From positions 1-51,404 of the forward strand of contig DATGEL010000026.1 in NCBI GenBank assembly GCA_035310145.1: 51,404 nucleotides of DNA, given 5' to 3'. Below, one piece after another: positions 8,066 to 16,652 of the stretch (position 1 is the first letter of the stretch; every line of letters starts with the position of its first letter). The position numbers were made by a program, and so were the translations under genes. Below the pieces are notes generated by a model. The model did no database searches. It was not told the origin of the DNA and saw only the letters and a program-made list of their open reading frames with translations. This DNA comes from Dehalococcoidia bacterium (GTDB taxonomy: Bacteria; Chloroflexota; Dehalococcoidia; CAUJGQ01).

Positions 8066-9667
8066 CTACGGCCGCACGGCGCGTTTCGGGCGTTTGGCCA
8101 GCTCGTGCAGCATTGGCTGGGCCAGCTTGACGAAGGTGCAGGCCAGCCGGCGCGTGTCGCGCGGGTCGATCAGGTCGATCACGTCGAAGTGGTGCGCCGC
8201 CTTCATGGGCGAGCGCAGCCGCAGCAGCCGCTCCTCGATCAGCTCGCGGTGCGCCTCGGGGTCCGAGGCTGACTCGATCTCACGTTTGTACGCGGCCGCC
8301 ACCCCGCCTTCGATCGGGATGCCGCCCCACTCTCCCGCCGGCCAGCCGAAGCGCAGGTTGAGGCCGTCCGGGTGGCCGAGGCTGTTGGGCGCGTCGGCCG
8401 CCACGCCGTACGACTTGCGCACGTTGAACTCGACCTTGGGAACTTGAGCCTCGGCGCTCGCGATCAGCGCCCGCACGCCGCGCCGCATCGTCGCCTTGCG
8501 CTCCGCCCACGACCCGAGCATGAAGCCCGGCATGTCCAGGAAGATCACGACCGGCAGGTTGAACGCGTCGCAGAGGTCAACGAAGTGGGCGTACTTGTCG
8601 GCGGCGTCGCCGTCCATCGCCCCGGCCAGCACCAGCGGATCGTTGCCCATCACGCCCACGCTGTAGCCGTCGAGTCGGGCGAAGCCGGTGATCAGCGAGC
8701 CGCCCCAGTGCCGCCGCATCTCGAAGAACTCGCCGCGGTCCACCACGAGCCGGATCAGCCTGCGCGGGTCGTATGGGCGCTTGCGGTTGGTCGGCATGAT
8801 CGTCAACAGCTCCTCGACGCGCCGGTCCGGGTCGTCCCCGGTCTCAACGCGAGGAGCAACCTCGTTGGTCGTGTTGGGCAGATAGGAAAGGAAGGCGCGG
8901 ATCTGCGCGAAGGCGTCCTCTTCGTTCTCCGCCTCGTTGTCGACCTGGCCGCTCTCGTGAACGTGCATCCGCGCGCCGCCGAGGTCGTCTTTGCTGATCT
9001 CCTCGCCGATCGCCCGCTTCACCACCGGTGGGCCGGAGGGAAAGATCTGCGACTGTCCCTTGATCATCACCGTGAAGTGCGAGAGCAGCGCGTAGGCCGC
9101 CGGCGCGCCCGCGACCGAGCCCATGATCCCGGCCGCCACGGGCACGCGCGCCAGCAGGCGGGCGGAGCGATACCACTGCGCGCCGCCCGGCAGCCCCATG
9201 TGCCCCTGCGTCTCATCCGACTTTGAGCTGTGTCCCACGCCCTCGATCAACTGCACGTACGGGATGCCGTACTGGAGCGCCAGCGGCTGGGTGAACTGCG
9301 AGGCGCCCTTGTGCACGTTGTGGGGGCTGCCGCCGGAGATGGTGAAGTCGTCGCCCCCGATCGCCACCGGGCGGCCGTTCACCCGCCCGAGTCCCATCAC
9401 GTACGCGCCCGGCGTGAAGCCCGTGAGGTTGCCCTGCGCGTCGTACTCGGCCGCGCCGACCAGCGGGCCGGCCTCGATGAAGCTGCCCCGATCGACGAAC
9501 TTCGCGATGCGCTCGCGGATCGTGTAGCGCCCGCCGTCGTGCTGGCGCTTGACGCGCTCGCGCCCGCCCATCTCGGCCGCGAGCTGCTTGATGTAGGCGA
9601 TCTCGTCCACGGCAAGCTCGAAGGGCATGCCGGGTTTCCAGCTTTCACGCGTCGGGTCGATTGGCAT
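8066..9667 (-). CDS. Acyl-CoA carboxylase, carboxyltransferase (beta) subunit
   Basis: This 533-residue protein is a biotin-dependent carboxyltransferase of the propionyl/methylcrotonyl/acetyl-CoA carboxylase type. It moves CO2 from carboxybiotin to an acyl-CoA. Both crotonase-like halves are present. The N-terminal half has RYTIRERIAKFVDRGSF, DDFTISGGS and AAGIMGSVAGAPAAYALLSH; the C-terminal half has RRHWGGSLITGFARLDG, FLDMPGFMLGSWAE and the KSYGVA loop. The start at 9667 is set by AGGAG upstream. No separate biotin carboxylase or carrier gene accompanies it. It could use the BC-BCCP part of the fusion at 17963-21388 or a distant subunit. Substrate specificity cannot be read from the sequence. 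Confidence 0.9.
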   Translation of the reverse strand: MPIDPTRESWKPGMPFELAVDEIAYIKQLAAEMGGRERVKRQHDGGRYTIRERIAKFVDRGSFIEAGPLVGAAEYDAQGNLTGFTPGAYVMGLGRVNGRPVAIGGDDFTISGGSPHNVHKGASQFTQPLALQYGIPYVQLIEGVGHSSKSDETQGHMGLPGGAQWYRSARLLARVPVAAGIMGSVAGAPAAYALLSHFTVMIKGQSQIFPSGPPVVKRAIGEEISKDDLGGARMHVHESGQVDNEAENEEDAFAQIRAFLSYLPNTTNEVAPRVETGDDPDRRVEELLTIMPTNRKRPYDPRRLIRLVVDRGEFFEMRRHWGGSLITGFARLDGYSVGVMGNDPLVLAGAMDGDAADKYAHFVDLCDAFNLPVVIFLDMPGFMLGSWAERKATMRRGVRALIASAEAQVPKVEFNVRKSYGVAADAPNSLGHPDGLNLRFGWPAGEWGGIPIEGGVAAAYKREIESASDPEAHRELIEERLLRLRSPMKAAHHFDVIDLIDPRDTRRLACTFVKLAQPMLHELAKRPKRAVRP

Positions 9668-9708
9668 GCTGGCGCTCCTGGACGGGATCGGGAAGCATGG
9701 TCGGAGCC

Positions 9709-9714
9709 AGTGTA
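9709..9714 (-). promoter_or_regulatory. Possible -10 box of the carboxyltransferase gene
   Basis: TACACT on the minus strand lies 42 bases upstream of the ATG at 9667. No convincing -35 box was found at the usual distance. Confidence 0.25.
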
Positions 9715-9820
9715 CCCGACCGCGAAGGCGTGAACCGCGCTGGCCGGGCGGCAACCAGCCCGGCCCTCATGGAGATGAAACGCGGCCGGAGCCGTTGTCT
9801 CAGCCGGGGTGCGCATTGCG

Positions 9821-9826
9821 TATGAT
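9821..9826 (+). promoter_or_regulatory. Possible -10 box before the double CaiB gene
   Basis: TATGAT lies 21 bases before the ATG at 9847, with GAGGAGGG between. This implies a very short leader. A TTGTCT box is present but 20 bases away, longer than normal spacing. Confidence 0.3.
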
Positions 9827-9846
9827 GGCCGCGAGGAGGGCCAGGC

Positions 9847-12285
9847 ATGGCTGCACCGCTCGCCGGACTGAACGTGCTCGAGATCGCGCAGGACATCGCC
9901 GCCCCGTTCTGCGCCAAGCTGCTCGGGGACCTGGGCGCCGACGTCGTCAAGGTCGAGCCGCCGCACACCGGCGACCGCTCGCGGGCGCTCGGTCCCTTCC
10001 CGGGCGGCCGCGCCGACGCCGAACGCAGCGCGGCGTTCTTCTACTTCAACACCAGCAAGCGCAGCGTGACGCTCGACCTGAACAATGAACACGGCGCCGC
10101 GCAGCTCGCGCGCCTGGTTCGCCGCTACGACGTCGTGATCGCGGGCGAAACCGAGGGCCAGCTCGCGCAGCGAGGCATCGGCTTCGATCAGCTGCGCGCC
10201 TGGAACGAGCGCGTGATCCTGACGACCGTCAGCGGCTTCGGCTCGCACGGGCCGCGCGCCGGCTACGCCTGGTCGCACCTGATCGCCTGCGCGGCCGGCG
10301 GCTGGGCGCGGACCTGCGGCCTGCCGGACCGCGAGCCGCTGCAGGCGGGCGGCGCGATCACCGAAACCCTGACGGGCGCCTACGCGGCCGTGGCCACGCT
10401 GCTCGCCGTGTTGGGCCGCGGCGCGCACGGGTACGGCGAGCATGTCGACGTCAGCGCGCAGCAGGCCACCCTGGCGGCCGCCTTATTCCCGACGCTGCGC
10501 TACGAATACCTGGGGGATCTGGCCGGACGAGACTCCAGTCACGGCCCCGGCCCCTCGTTCATGCTGCCCGCGCGCGCGGGCTATCTCGGCGTCAACGTGC
10601 TGACGGCGGCGCAGTGGCAGTTGCTGTGTGACTTCCTCGGCCGGCCGGAGATCCTGTCGAATCTCCGCTACGCCGGCCGCGAGCGCGTGCGCAAGGCCGC
10701 GGAGATTCGCGAGCTCTTCGCGCAGGCGGTGCGCGATCGGGACGCGGAGGAGGTCTTTCACGAGGGGCAGGCGTGGCGGATTCCCCTGGGGCTGGTGCCG
10801 AGCATGGCGGAGATCACGGCGCTGCCGCCGCACCGCGAGCGTGGGTTCTTCGTCGAGCTCGAACATCCGCTCGCTGGAACGGTCGCCGTGCCCGGACTGC
10901 CCTTCAAGTCCACGGCGACCGATGCACGGCCGTTTCGGCCGCCGCTGCTCGGGGAGCATACCGACCAGGTGCTGGAGCAGCTTGAGGCTCAGCCGGACGG
11001 CGGCACGGCGACGGTGGCGGCGAAGGCCGGCGCGGTGCTGCCGGCGCCTCTGCACGGGCTGAAGATCATCGACCTCACCATGTTCTTCTCCGGTCCGCTG
11101 GCCACCCAGATCGCGGGCGATGCCGGCGCGGACGTGATCAAGGTCGAGTCGGTGCAGCGCATCGACGGCTGGCGCGCGTCTGCCGCCACGGGCGTCGAGC
11201 GGCCCTGGGAGTGGTCGCCCAACTTCAACTGGGTGAACCGCAACAAGCGCGGGATCACGCTCAACCTCGCCGACCCGCGCGGCGCCGCGCTGCTGAAGCG
11301 CCTGGCGGCCGATGCCGACGTCCTGATCGAGAACTACTCGCCCAGGGTGATGGGCAACTTCGGGCTGACGTATGAAACCCTGCGCGCGATCAACCCGCGC
11401 CTGATCATGCTCTCGCTGCCCGGGTTCGGCGGCGATGTCTCATGGCGCGACTACGTCGCGTTCGGCATGTCCACCGAGCAGATGTCCGGCATCAGCCACC
11501 TGACCGGCTACGCCGGCGGGCCGCCGCTGTTCACCGGCATGAACGGCGGCGACCCATTCGTCGGCCTGATCGCCGCCACGGCGCTCCTCTCCGCGCTGCA
11601 CCACCGCCGGCGCACCGGCGAGGGACAGCACATCGACCTGAGCCAGGTCGAAGCCTGCACCCTGTTCGTCGGCGACGCGGTCACCGGTTGGACGCTGGCC
11701 GGTTTCGACCCCGGCCGGACGGGGAACGCGCACCCGCGGCACGCGCCGTACGGCATCTACCCCTGCCGCGACGACGGCTGGATCGCGATCGAGTGCCAGA
11801 CCGACACGCAGTGGCAGACGCTCGCCGGCCTGATCGGGCAGCCGGAATGGGGCGCCGAACCGTCGCCGTTCTCGACCGCGGCGGGGCGGTTGCGGCAGCG
11901 CGCGGCGATCGATGCGGCGATCGCGGAGTGGACGCGGCCGCGGCAGCATCTCGAGCTGATGGATGCCTTGCAGGCGGCCGGCGTTCCGGCCGGGGCGGTG
12001 CTCTCGGGCCCGGAGCTGCTCAGCGACCCGCAGTTGGCGGCGCGGGGCGGCTTTATCAAACAGGATCGCCCAGGCGTCGGCATCAAGCACTATCCGAGCC
12101 AGCCGTACCGTTTCCGCTTCGCGGCGCCGCCTCCCGAGCGCCGCGCGCCGCTGCTCGGGGAACATACGGCCGAGGTGCTCGGCGAACGGCTGGGCATCAG
12201 GGCCGAGGCGCTGGCCGCGCTGGAGCTTGACGACGTGATCGGCACCGTGCCCATCGCCGCGCGCCAGGCGATCGGCGCCCGCTGA
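9847..12285 (+). CDS. Tandem-fused CaiB/BaiF family III CoA-transferase
   Basis: This 812-residue protein holds two complete family III CoA-transferase units in one chain. Unit 1 (residues 1-395) begins LAGLNVLEIAQDIAAPFCAK and has LGDLGADVVKVEPP; unit 2 (from about 399) begins LHGLKIIDLTMFFSGPLATQ and has AGDAGADVIKVES. The catalytic aspartates are present in both, at about D201 (EHVDVSAQQ) and D597 (QHIDLSQVE). These enzymes move CoA between carboxylic acids and usually form interlocked dimers, so the fusion may fold as an internal pseudo-dimer. The start is fixed by GAGGAGGG. An SDR gene follows 95 bases later, which suggests activation of an acid and then redox at a hydroxyl or keto group. 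Confidence 0.9.
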   Translation: MAAPLAGLNVLEIAQDIAAPFCAKLLGDLGADVVKVEPPHTGDRSRALGPFPGGRADAERSAAFFYFNTSKRSVTLDLNNEHGAAQLARLVRRYDVVIAGETEGQLAQRGIGFDQLRAWNERVILTTVSGFGSHGPRAGYAWSHLIACAAGGWARTCGLPDREPLQAGGAITETLTGAYAAVATLLAVLGRGAHGYGEHVDVSAQQATLAAALFPTLRYEYLGDLAGRDSSHGPGPSFMLPARAGYLGVNVLTAAQWQLLCDFLGRPEILSNLRYAGRERVRKAAEIRELFAQAVRDRDAEEVFHEGQAWRIPLGLVPSMAEITALPPHRERGFFVELEHPLAGTVAVPGLPFKSTATDARPFRPPLLGEHTDQVLEQLEAQPDGGTATVAAKAGAVLPAPLHGLKIIDLTMFFSGPLATQIAGDAGADVIKVESVQRIDGWRASAATGVERPWEWSPNFNWVNRNKRGITLNLADPRGAALLKRLAADADVLIENYSPRVMGNFGLTYETLRAINPRLIMLSLPGFGGDVSWRDYVAFGMSTEQMSGISHLTGYAGGPPLFTGMNGGDPFVGLIAATALLSALHHRRRTGEGQHIDLSQVEACTLFVGDAVTGWTLAGFDPGRTGNAHPRHAPYGIYPCRDDGWIAIECQTDTQWQTLAGLIGQPEWGAEPSPFSTAAGRLRQRAAIDAAIAEWTRPRQHLELMDALQAAGVPAGAVLSGPELLSDPQLAARGGFIKQDRPGVGIKHYPSQPYRFRFAAPPPERRAPLLGEHTAEVLGERLGIRAEALAALELDDVIGTVPIAARQAIGAR

Positions 12286-12380
12286 GCGAACCGAACCGGC
12301 GATCTTTGCGCTGCCGTTTCCGCGGCCCCAGACTGAAGGCCGAACCATGCCGGCACGGCGACTGAAGGAGCAGGTCAACG

Positions 12381-13199
12381 ATGGCTGAGGCAAAGGTCAA
12401 CCCCCAGGGGCCGCTGGCCGGCCGCGTGGCCGTCGTGACGGGCGCCAGCCGCGGCATCGGCGAGGCGATCGCTCGGCGGCTCGCCATGGACGGCGCCAGG
12501 GTCATCGCCTCGGCGCGGACGGTCGAGGAAGGGAGTCACATGCTCCCCGGCAGCCTGGGCGAGACCGTCGCCCACGTCAAGGCAGCGGGCGGGGAGGCGC
12601 ATGCAGTCCGCTGTGATCTCTCCAAGCAGGAGGACAGGCATCGCCTGATCGAGGAAGCCGTCGCGACCTACGGGCCGGTGGACATTCTCGTGAACAACGG
12701 CGCGGTCACCTGGTATGCGCCCCTGGCCGAGTTCCAGGAGAAGCGGCTGCGCCTGATGTTCGAGGTGCAGGTGTTCGCCGCGCTCGAGCTGGCGCAGCTG
12801 GTCTATCCCGGCATGAAGCAGAAGGGGCTGGGGCACATCGTCTACCTCTCCTCGCACGGGGCGCTGCATCCGCAGCAGCCGTACCGGCCGGGCCTGGGCG
12901 GCACGGTCTACGGCATGGGCAAGGCGGCGATGGAACGCTTCTCCACCGGCTTCGCCTCGGAGGTCTACGCGGACAACGTCGCGGTGAACGCCATCTCGCC
13001 CGGCCTGGTGCCGACGCCGGGCGCTGTCTTCTTCGGCATCGCCAACGAGAATACGAAGGAGCGGGAGTCGCCCGTGGAGATGATCGCGGAGGCGGTCTGC
13101 TTCATCTGCCGCAGCGAGCCGAAACAGATCACCGGCCGCATCGATCACATCCCCGAGTTCATGCACGAGTTCAAGCTGGAGCCCGTGCCGCTGATCTAG
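12381..13199 (+). CDS. Short-chain dehydrogenase/reductase (SDR)
   Basis: This 272-residue classical SDR has the nucleotide-binding motif TGASRGIG near residue 20, the NNGA motif, a Ser in YLSSHG and the YGMGK motif with Tyr177 and Lys181. It would oxidise or reduce an alcohol/ketone with NAD(P). An Arg follows the first Gly-rich turn and another lies in SARTVEE, which is compatible with NADP, but cofactor choice is not certain. AAGGAG lies 10 bases before the ATG. The unusually Pro/Gln-rich loop at HPQQPYRPG precedes the active-site Tyr. It is downstream of the double CaiB gene and ends at a GC-rich hairpin, so both may be one transcript. Confidence 0.9.
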   Translation: MAEAKVNPQGPLAGRVAVVTGASRGIGEAIARRLAMDGARVIASARTVEEGSHMLPGSLGETVAHVKAAGGEAHAVRCDLSKQEDRHRLIEEAVATYGPVDILVNNGAVTWYAPLAEFQEKRLRLMFEVQVFAALELAQLVYPGMKQKGLGHIVYLSSHGALHPQQPYRPGLGGTVYGMGKAAMERFSTGFASEVYADNVAVNAISPGLVPTPGAVFFGIANENTKERESPVEMIAEAVCFICRSEPKQITGRIDHIPEFMHEFKLEPVPLI

Positions 13200-13200
13200 C

Positions 13201-13219
13201 GCCGGCCGGATCGGCCGGC
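13201..13219 (+). terminator. GC-rich hairpin after the SDR gene
   Basis: GCCGGCCG and CGGCCGGC form a perfect 8-bp stem around a 3-base loop, one base after the stop codon. No T-run follows, so the hairpin may pause or protect RNA rather than terminate intrinsically. Confidence 0.4.
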
Positions 13220-13352
13220 CGCCGAGAATCCTTCGTAAACCGCACGATTTCCGCCGTCTTGTGCGCGAGGCGTGCGGCGGAACCTCGCTGCGCGCTCGCG
13301 CATCGCCTATAGTCCAGGCAGCGGTGCGGTGCTGAACGGCATGGAGGCGATC

Positions 13353-14477
13353 ATGACCACGCAAGCAGTGGCGCAGGCGGCGAACCGGTACGGTCTGGCC
13401 GTCGGAACCCCGGAGATTCGCTCGATCGGCCCGGTCGGCTTCGGGCCGGAGGGGATCCTCTTCTTCGCGGATAACGCCCAGGCGAGCATCTTCGCCGTCG
13501 CGCTCGACGATGACGCCGCGCCCGCTGCGCGCCCGCTCGCGGTCGAGCAGCTCGACACCCGCCTCGCGGCCTACCTGGGCTGCGCCCCCGAGGACGTGTC
13601 GATCCGGGGCATGGCCGTGCATCCGCTGGTGCAGACCGTCTACCTCGCCGTGCAACGCGGCAGCGGCGATGCGGCCCTGCCGGCGCTGATCCGTGTCGCT
13701 GGGGACGGCAGCCTCTCCGTCGTGTCGCTTGAGCAGGCGCCGTTCGCCCGGCTGTCACTCGACGATGCCCCGGCTGCGGACGATCCGCGCCAGGAGGTGC
13801 GCGTCGTCCCCATCGACGGTCCCGACGGCGAGCTGATCGAGCCGCGCTCCGGTTTCCGGCTGCGCATCGCCCGCGACAGCCTGCGCACGGTGACGGTCAC
13901 CGACCTGGCCTACGTCGACGGCCTGCTGCTCGTGGCCGGCGCCTGCAACGAGGAGTTCTCCTCCGCCCTGCGGCGCATCCCCTTCCCCTTCACCGGCGAG
14001 ACGCGGACGAACTCGATCGAGATCTACCACGTCTCGCACGGGCGCTACGAAACCGCCTCGCCGATTCGCACGTTCGTGCCCTTCGGCGGCAACACCAGCC
14101 TGCTGGCCAGCTACACCTGCACGCCGATCGTGCAGTTCTCGCTGCAGGACCTGGCCTCGGGCACCTTGCTCAAGGGCCGGACCGTCGCCGAGTTGGGCGC
14201 CGGCAATACGCCGATCGACATGATCGCCTACACGGATGCCGGCCAGGAGTACCTGCTCGTCTCCAACGCCCGCCATCCGCTGATGAAGATCCCCTGCGCG
14301 GCGATCGCCGGGCAGGAAGGGCTGACGCAGCCGCGCGAGCCCGTCGGCGTGCCGCGCGAGACGCTGCCGCACGAAGGCGTGGGCCTGATGGCGGCCCGCG
14401 GCGACGGCGAGGTGCTGATGCTGCAGCGGGACGCGGAGGGCCGTCACCTGCGCTCCTACGGCAGCGCGTCGCTCTGA
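13353..14477 (+). CDS. Conserved-type protein of unknown function, possibly beta-propeller
   Basis: I do not recognise a named family in this 374-residue protein. It is rich in short beta-strand-like segments separated by turns (GILFFADNAQASIFAVAL, VSIRGMAVHPLVQTVYLAVQ, TVTDLAYVDGLLLVAG, IDMIAYTDAGQEYLLVSN), which suggests a propeller of about six or seven blades. No signal peptide or membrane segment is seen. The start at 13353 is chosen because GGAGG lies 5 bases before it; an ATG at 13341 is in frame but has no site. The next gene, an Ig-like protein, starts at or just after this stop codon, and a phosphotriesterase-like gene overlaps that one. This points to a three-protein unit. Confidence 0.6.
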   Translation: MTTQAVAQAANRYGLAVGTPEIRSIGPVGFGPEGILFFADNAQASIFAVALDDDAAPAARPLAVEQLDTRLAAYLGCAPEDVSIRGMAVHPLVQTVYLAVQRGSGDAALPALIRVAGDGSLSVVSLEQAPFARLSLDDAPAADDPRQEVRVVPIDGPDGELIEPRSGFRLRIARDSLRTVTVTDLAYVDGLLLVAGACNEEFSSALRRIPFPFTGETRTNSIEIYHVSHGRYETASPIRTFVPFGGNTSLLASYTCTPIVQFSLQDLASGTLLKGRTVAELGAGNTPIDMIAYTDAGQEYLLVSNARHPLMKIPCAAIAGQEGLTQPREPVGVPRETLPHEGVGLMAARGDGEVLMLQRDAEGRHLRSYGSASL

Positions 14478-14536
14478 ACGGGCGCCGGCGCCTGGCCCTG
14501 GCGTGGTCGACGCACGACGGGCGCGCCTGCCTGCAC

Positions 14537-15604
14537 GTGCGCGGTTGGACCGTGGACGAGATCCGGGCGCTGGCGGCGTGCTCGGCGGCGGAGCTGGGCG
14601 AGCGGCTGGCCGTGCTGCCGGGCGCACTGCTCGCGGCTGGTGCGGACGTGCATGACCTGCAACCGCTCGCCGGCCGCTTCGCCGTGGACGGGGAGACGCT
14701 CTGCTTTCTGCCGCGTTTTCCCTTCGTGGACGGGATGAGCTATGCCCTGCTGGTCGGCGTCGCGAGCCGTGAGGTCCACACGATCGAGCGGCCCCTGCCC
14801 GCGGCGGCGTCTACCACGGACGCGGTCGCGATTTATCCCAGCGCCGGCGTGATCCCCCTCAACCAGTTGAAGCTGTACGTCCACTTCTCTGGCCCGATGA
14901 GCGAGGGCTGGGCGGCCCGCGGCGTGCAGGTCCGCCGCGCGGACGACGGCGCACCGCTTGCCGGCGTCTTCCTGCCTACAGAGACGGAGCTGTGGGATCG
15001 GGAACACCGGCGGCTGACGCTGCTGCTCGACCCGGGCCGGATCAAGCGCGGTCTCGTGCCGAACGCGGAGGCCGGCTACCCCCTCAGCGAGGGCGTGCCC
15101 GTCGTTGTAAGCGTTGACCGGGCGTTCCGCGACGCCGCCGGCCGGCCGCTGCGGGCCGGGTTGGCGCGGCGCTACCAGGTGGGGCCGCCGCTGCGCAGGC
15201 GCATCGACCCGCGCGCCTGGCGCCTTGACGCGCCCCGTGCGGGAACAACGGAGCCCCTCACGGTGACGTTCGACCGGCCGCTCGATCACGCGCTGCTGGG
15301 CCGCTGCCTCTGGCTGCACGACGCGGCCGGCACGCCGCTGGAAGGACGCGCCACGCTGAGGGCCGGTGAGTGCGGCTGGCAGTTCACGCCGGCGGCGCCG
15401 TGGGCTGCCGGCCGCCACAGCCTGATCGTCGACCCGCGGCTCGAGGACCTGGCGGGAAACACCCTGCACCGCGTGTTCGACCGCGACCTGACCAGGGACG
15501 CGGAGGCGCCGGCCGAGCCGCATCCGATCGCGATAGCCTTCACCTGCGAGGGGCTTGCGGAGCAGGCCGTCGCCTGCAAATTCAGCCAAGGAAGAGCACG
15601 ATGA
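14537..15604 (+). CDS. Ig-like domain protein
   Basis: From GTG at 14537 this is 355 residues, but the frame is open and family-like back to the previous stop (about 20 more residues, LALAWSTHDGRACLHV). The true start may therefore be the CTG at 14474, overlapping that stop as CTGA. Features are LPRFPFVDGMSYALLV near residue 60, YPSAGVIPLNQLKLYVHFSGPMSEG near 100, LLLDPGRIKRGLVPN near 165, and a final FDRPLDHALLG...GRHSLIVDPRLEDLAGN module. These are SbsA/Big_5-type Ig-like repeats, found in uncharacterised bacterial proteins. No signal peptide is visible. It overlaps the next gene by ATGA, so the two are translationally coupled. Confidence 0.65.
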   Translation: MRGWTVDEIRALAACSAAELGERLAVLPGALLAAGADVHDLQPLAGRFAVDGETLCFLPRFPFVDGMSYALLVGVASREVHTIERPLPAAASTTDAVAIYPSAGVIPLNQLKLYVHFSGPMSEGWAARGVQVRRADDGAPLAGVFLPTETELWDREHRRLTLLLDPGRIKRGLVPNAEAGYPLSEGVPVVVSVDRAFRDAAGRPLRAGLARRYQVGPPLRRRIDPRAWRLDAPRAGTTEPLTVTFDRPLDHALLGRCLWLHDAAGTPLEGRATLRAGECGWQFTPAAPWAAGRHSLIVDPRLEDLAGNTLHRVFDRDLTRDAEAPAEPHPIAIAFTCEGLAEQAVACKFSQGRAR

Positions 15605-16587
15605 GCATGGTACAGACGATCCGCGGTCCGATCGCGGCCGCCGCGCTGGGGCGCACCCTCTCGCACGAGCACCTGACGGCGGGCGGCGCCGGCATGGAGC
15701 GCCTGCCCTGGATCTACGACGAGGGCGAGGCGGTGAACCTCGCCCTCGAGGCGCTGCGCCGGGCGCACGCCGCCGGCGTCCAGAGCCTGATCGACTGCAC
15801 CACGCTCGATCTCGGCCGGCAGACGGGCCTCTTTCAGAAGGTGGCCGCCGCCGACATGGGCGTGAACGTCATCTGCGCCACCGGCGTCTACCGCTGGGTG
15901 CCGATGTACTTCACGCGCCGCGACGCGGACGAGATCGCCGCCCACTTCCTGCACGAGCTGCGCGAGGGCATCGACGGCAGCGACATCCGCCCGGGCATCA
16001 TCAAGCTCGCCTGGGATCTCGAATACCGCCTGACCGAAGGCCCGCCCGGCATGACCATCCGCGACGGCCTCGAACGCACGGCGCGCGGCGCGGCGCGTGC
16101 GGCGCGCGCGGCGGGCGTGCCGATCACCTGCCACACCCGCGCCGCCGACGAGCTGGGCACGCCGCTGCTCGACCTGTTCGAGAGCGAGCGGCTGGACCTG
16201 CGCGCGGTGACCATCGGGCATTCCAATGACAGCAACGACCTCGCCTACCTGAAACGGCTGCTGGCGCGCGGCGCCACCGTGGGGCTCGATCGCTTCTTCA
16301 CGGCGGCGCCCGAGGCCGAGCGCGTGCGCCGCTGTCAGCTCGCGCTGGACCTGGCGCAGGCGGGCTACGCCGAGCAGATCTGCCTGGGCCACGACGCCTC
16401 GCCCGCCTACCGCTTCGGCGGCGTGCAGCCGAACCTCGACTGCTGGCTGCCGATCGCGGAGTTCGCCCTGCCGTGGCTGCGCGAGCACGGCGCCACGGAA
16501 GACCAGATCGATGCGATGCAACGCCGATCGATCGTCGCGACCTTCGAGGCGGCGGCGCGGATGGCCGCGGGCGCCGTTGCCCGTTAG
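15601..16587 (+). CDS. Phosphotriesterase-family metal-dependent hydrolase
   Basis: This 328-residue TIM-barrel hydrolase keeps the binuclear metal site of phosphotriesterases and lactonases: His22 and His24 (SHEHL), Lys135 in IIKLAW for the carbamylated bridge, His178 in ITCHTR, His207 in IGHSND and Asp265 in LGHDAS. Family members hydrolyse lactones (PLL, quorum-sensing lactones) or organophosphates; the natural substrate here is unknown and a lactone is more likely. The ATG overlaps the stop of the Ig-like gene (ATGA), so translation is coupled. An Ldh-family dehydrogenase follows after 65 bases, which would fit opening of a lactone and oxidation of the released hydroxy-acid. Confidence 0.88.
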   Translation: MSMVQTIRGPIAAAALGRTLSHEHLTAGGAGMERLPWIYDEGEAVNLALEALRRAHAAGVQSLIDCTTLDLGRQTGLFQKVAAADMGVNVICATGVYRWVPMYFTRRDADEIAAHFLHELREGIDGSDIRPGIIKLAWDLEYRLTEGPPGMTIRDGLERTARGAARAARAAGVPITCHTRAADELGTPLLDLFESERLDLRAVTIGHSNDSNDLAYLKRLLARGATVGLDRFFTAAPEAERVRRCQLALDLAQAGYAEQICLGHDASPAYRFGGVQPNLDCWLPIAEFALPWLREHGATEDQIDAMQRRSIVATFEAAARMAAGAVAR

Positions 16588-16652
16588 CCGAGGGCCAGGC
16601 GGAGCCGGGCGAGCCGGAGTGCGGCAGGTGAAACCAGGGAAGGAGCGGTCCC

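Noticed and set aside
4983-8447. A very long + strand open frame (over 1100 codons) opposite CocE and the PanE-like gene
   Set aside because: It is antisense to two well-supported genes, has Arg/His/Val-rich composition typical of reversed high-GC codons, and shows no family motif.
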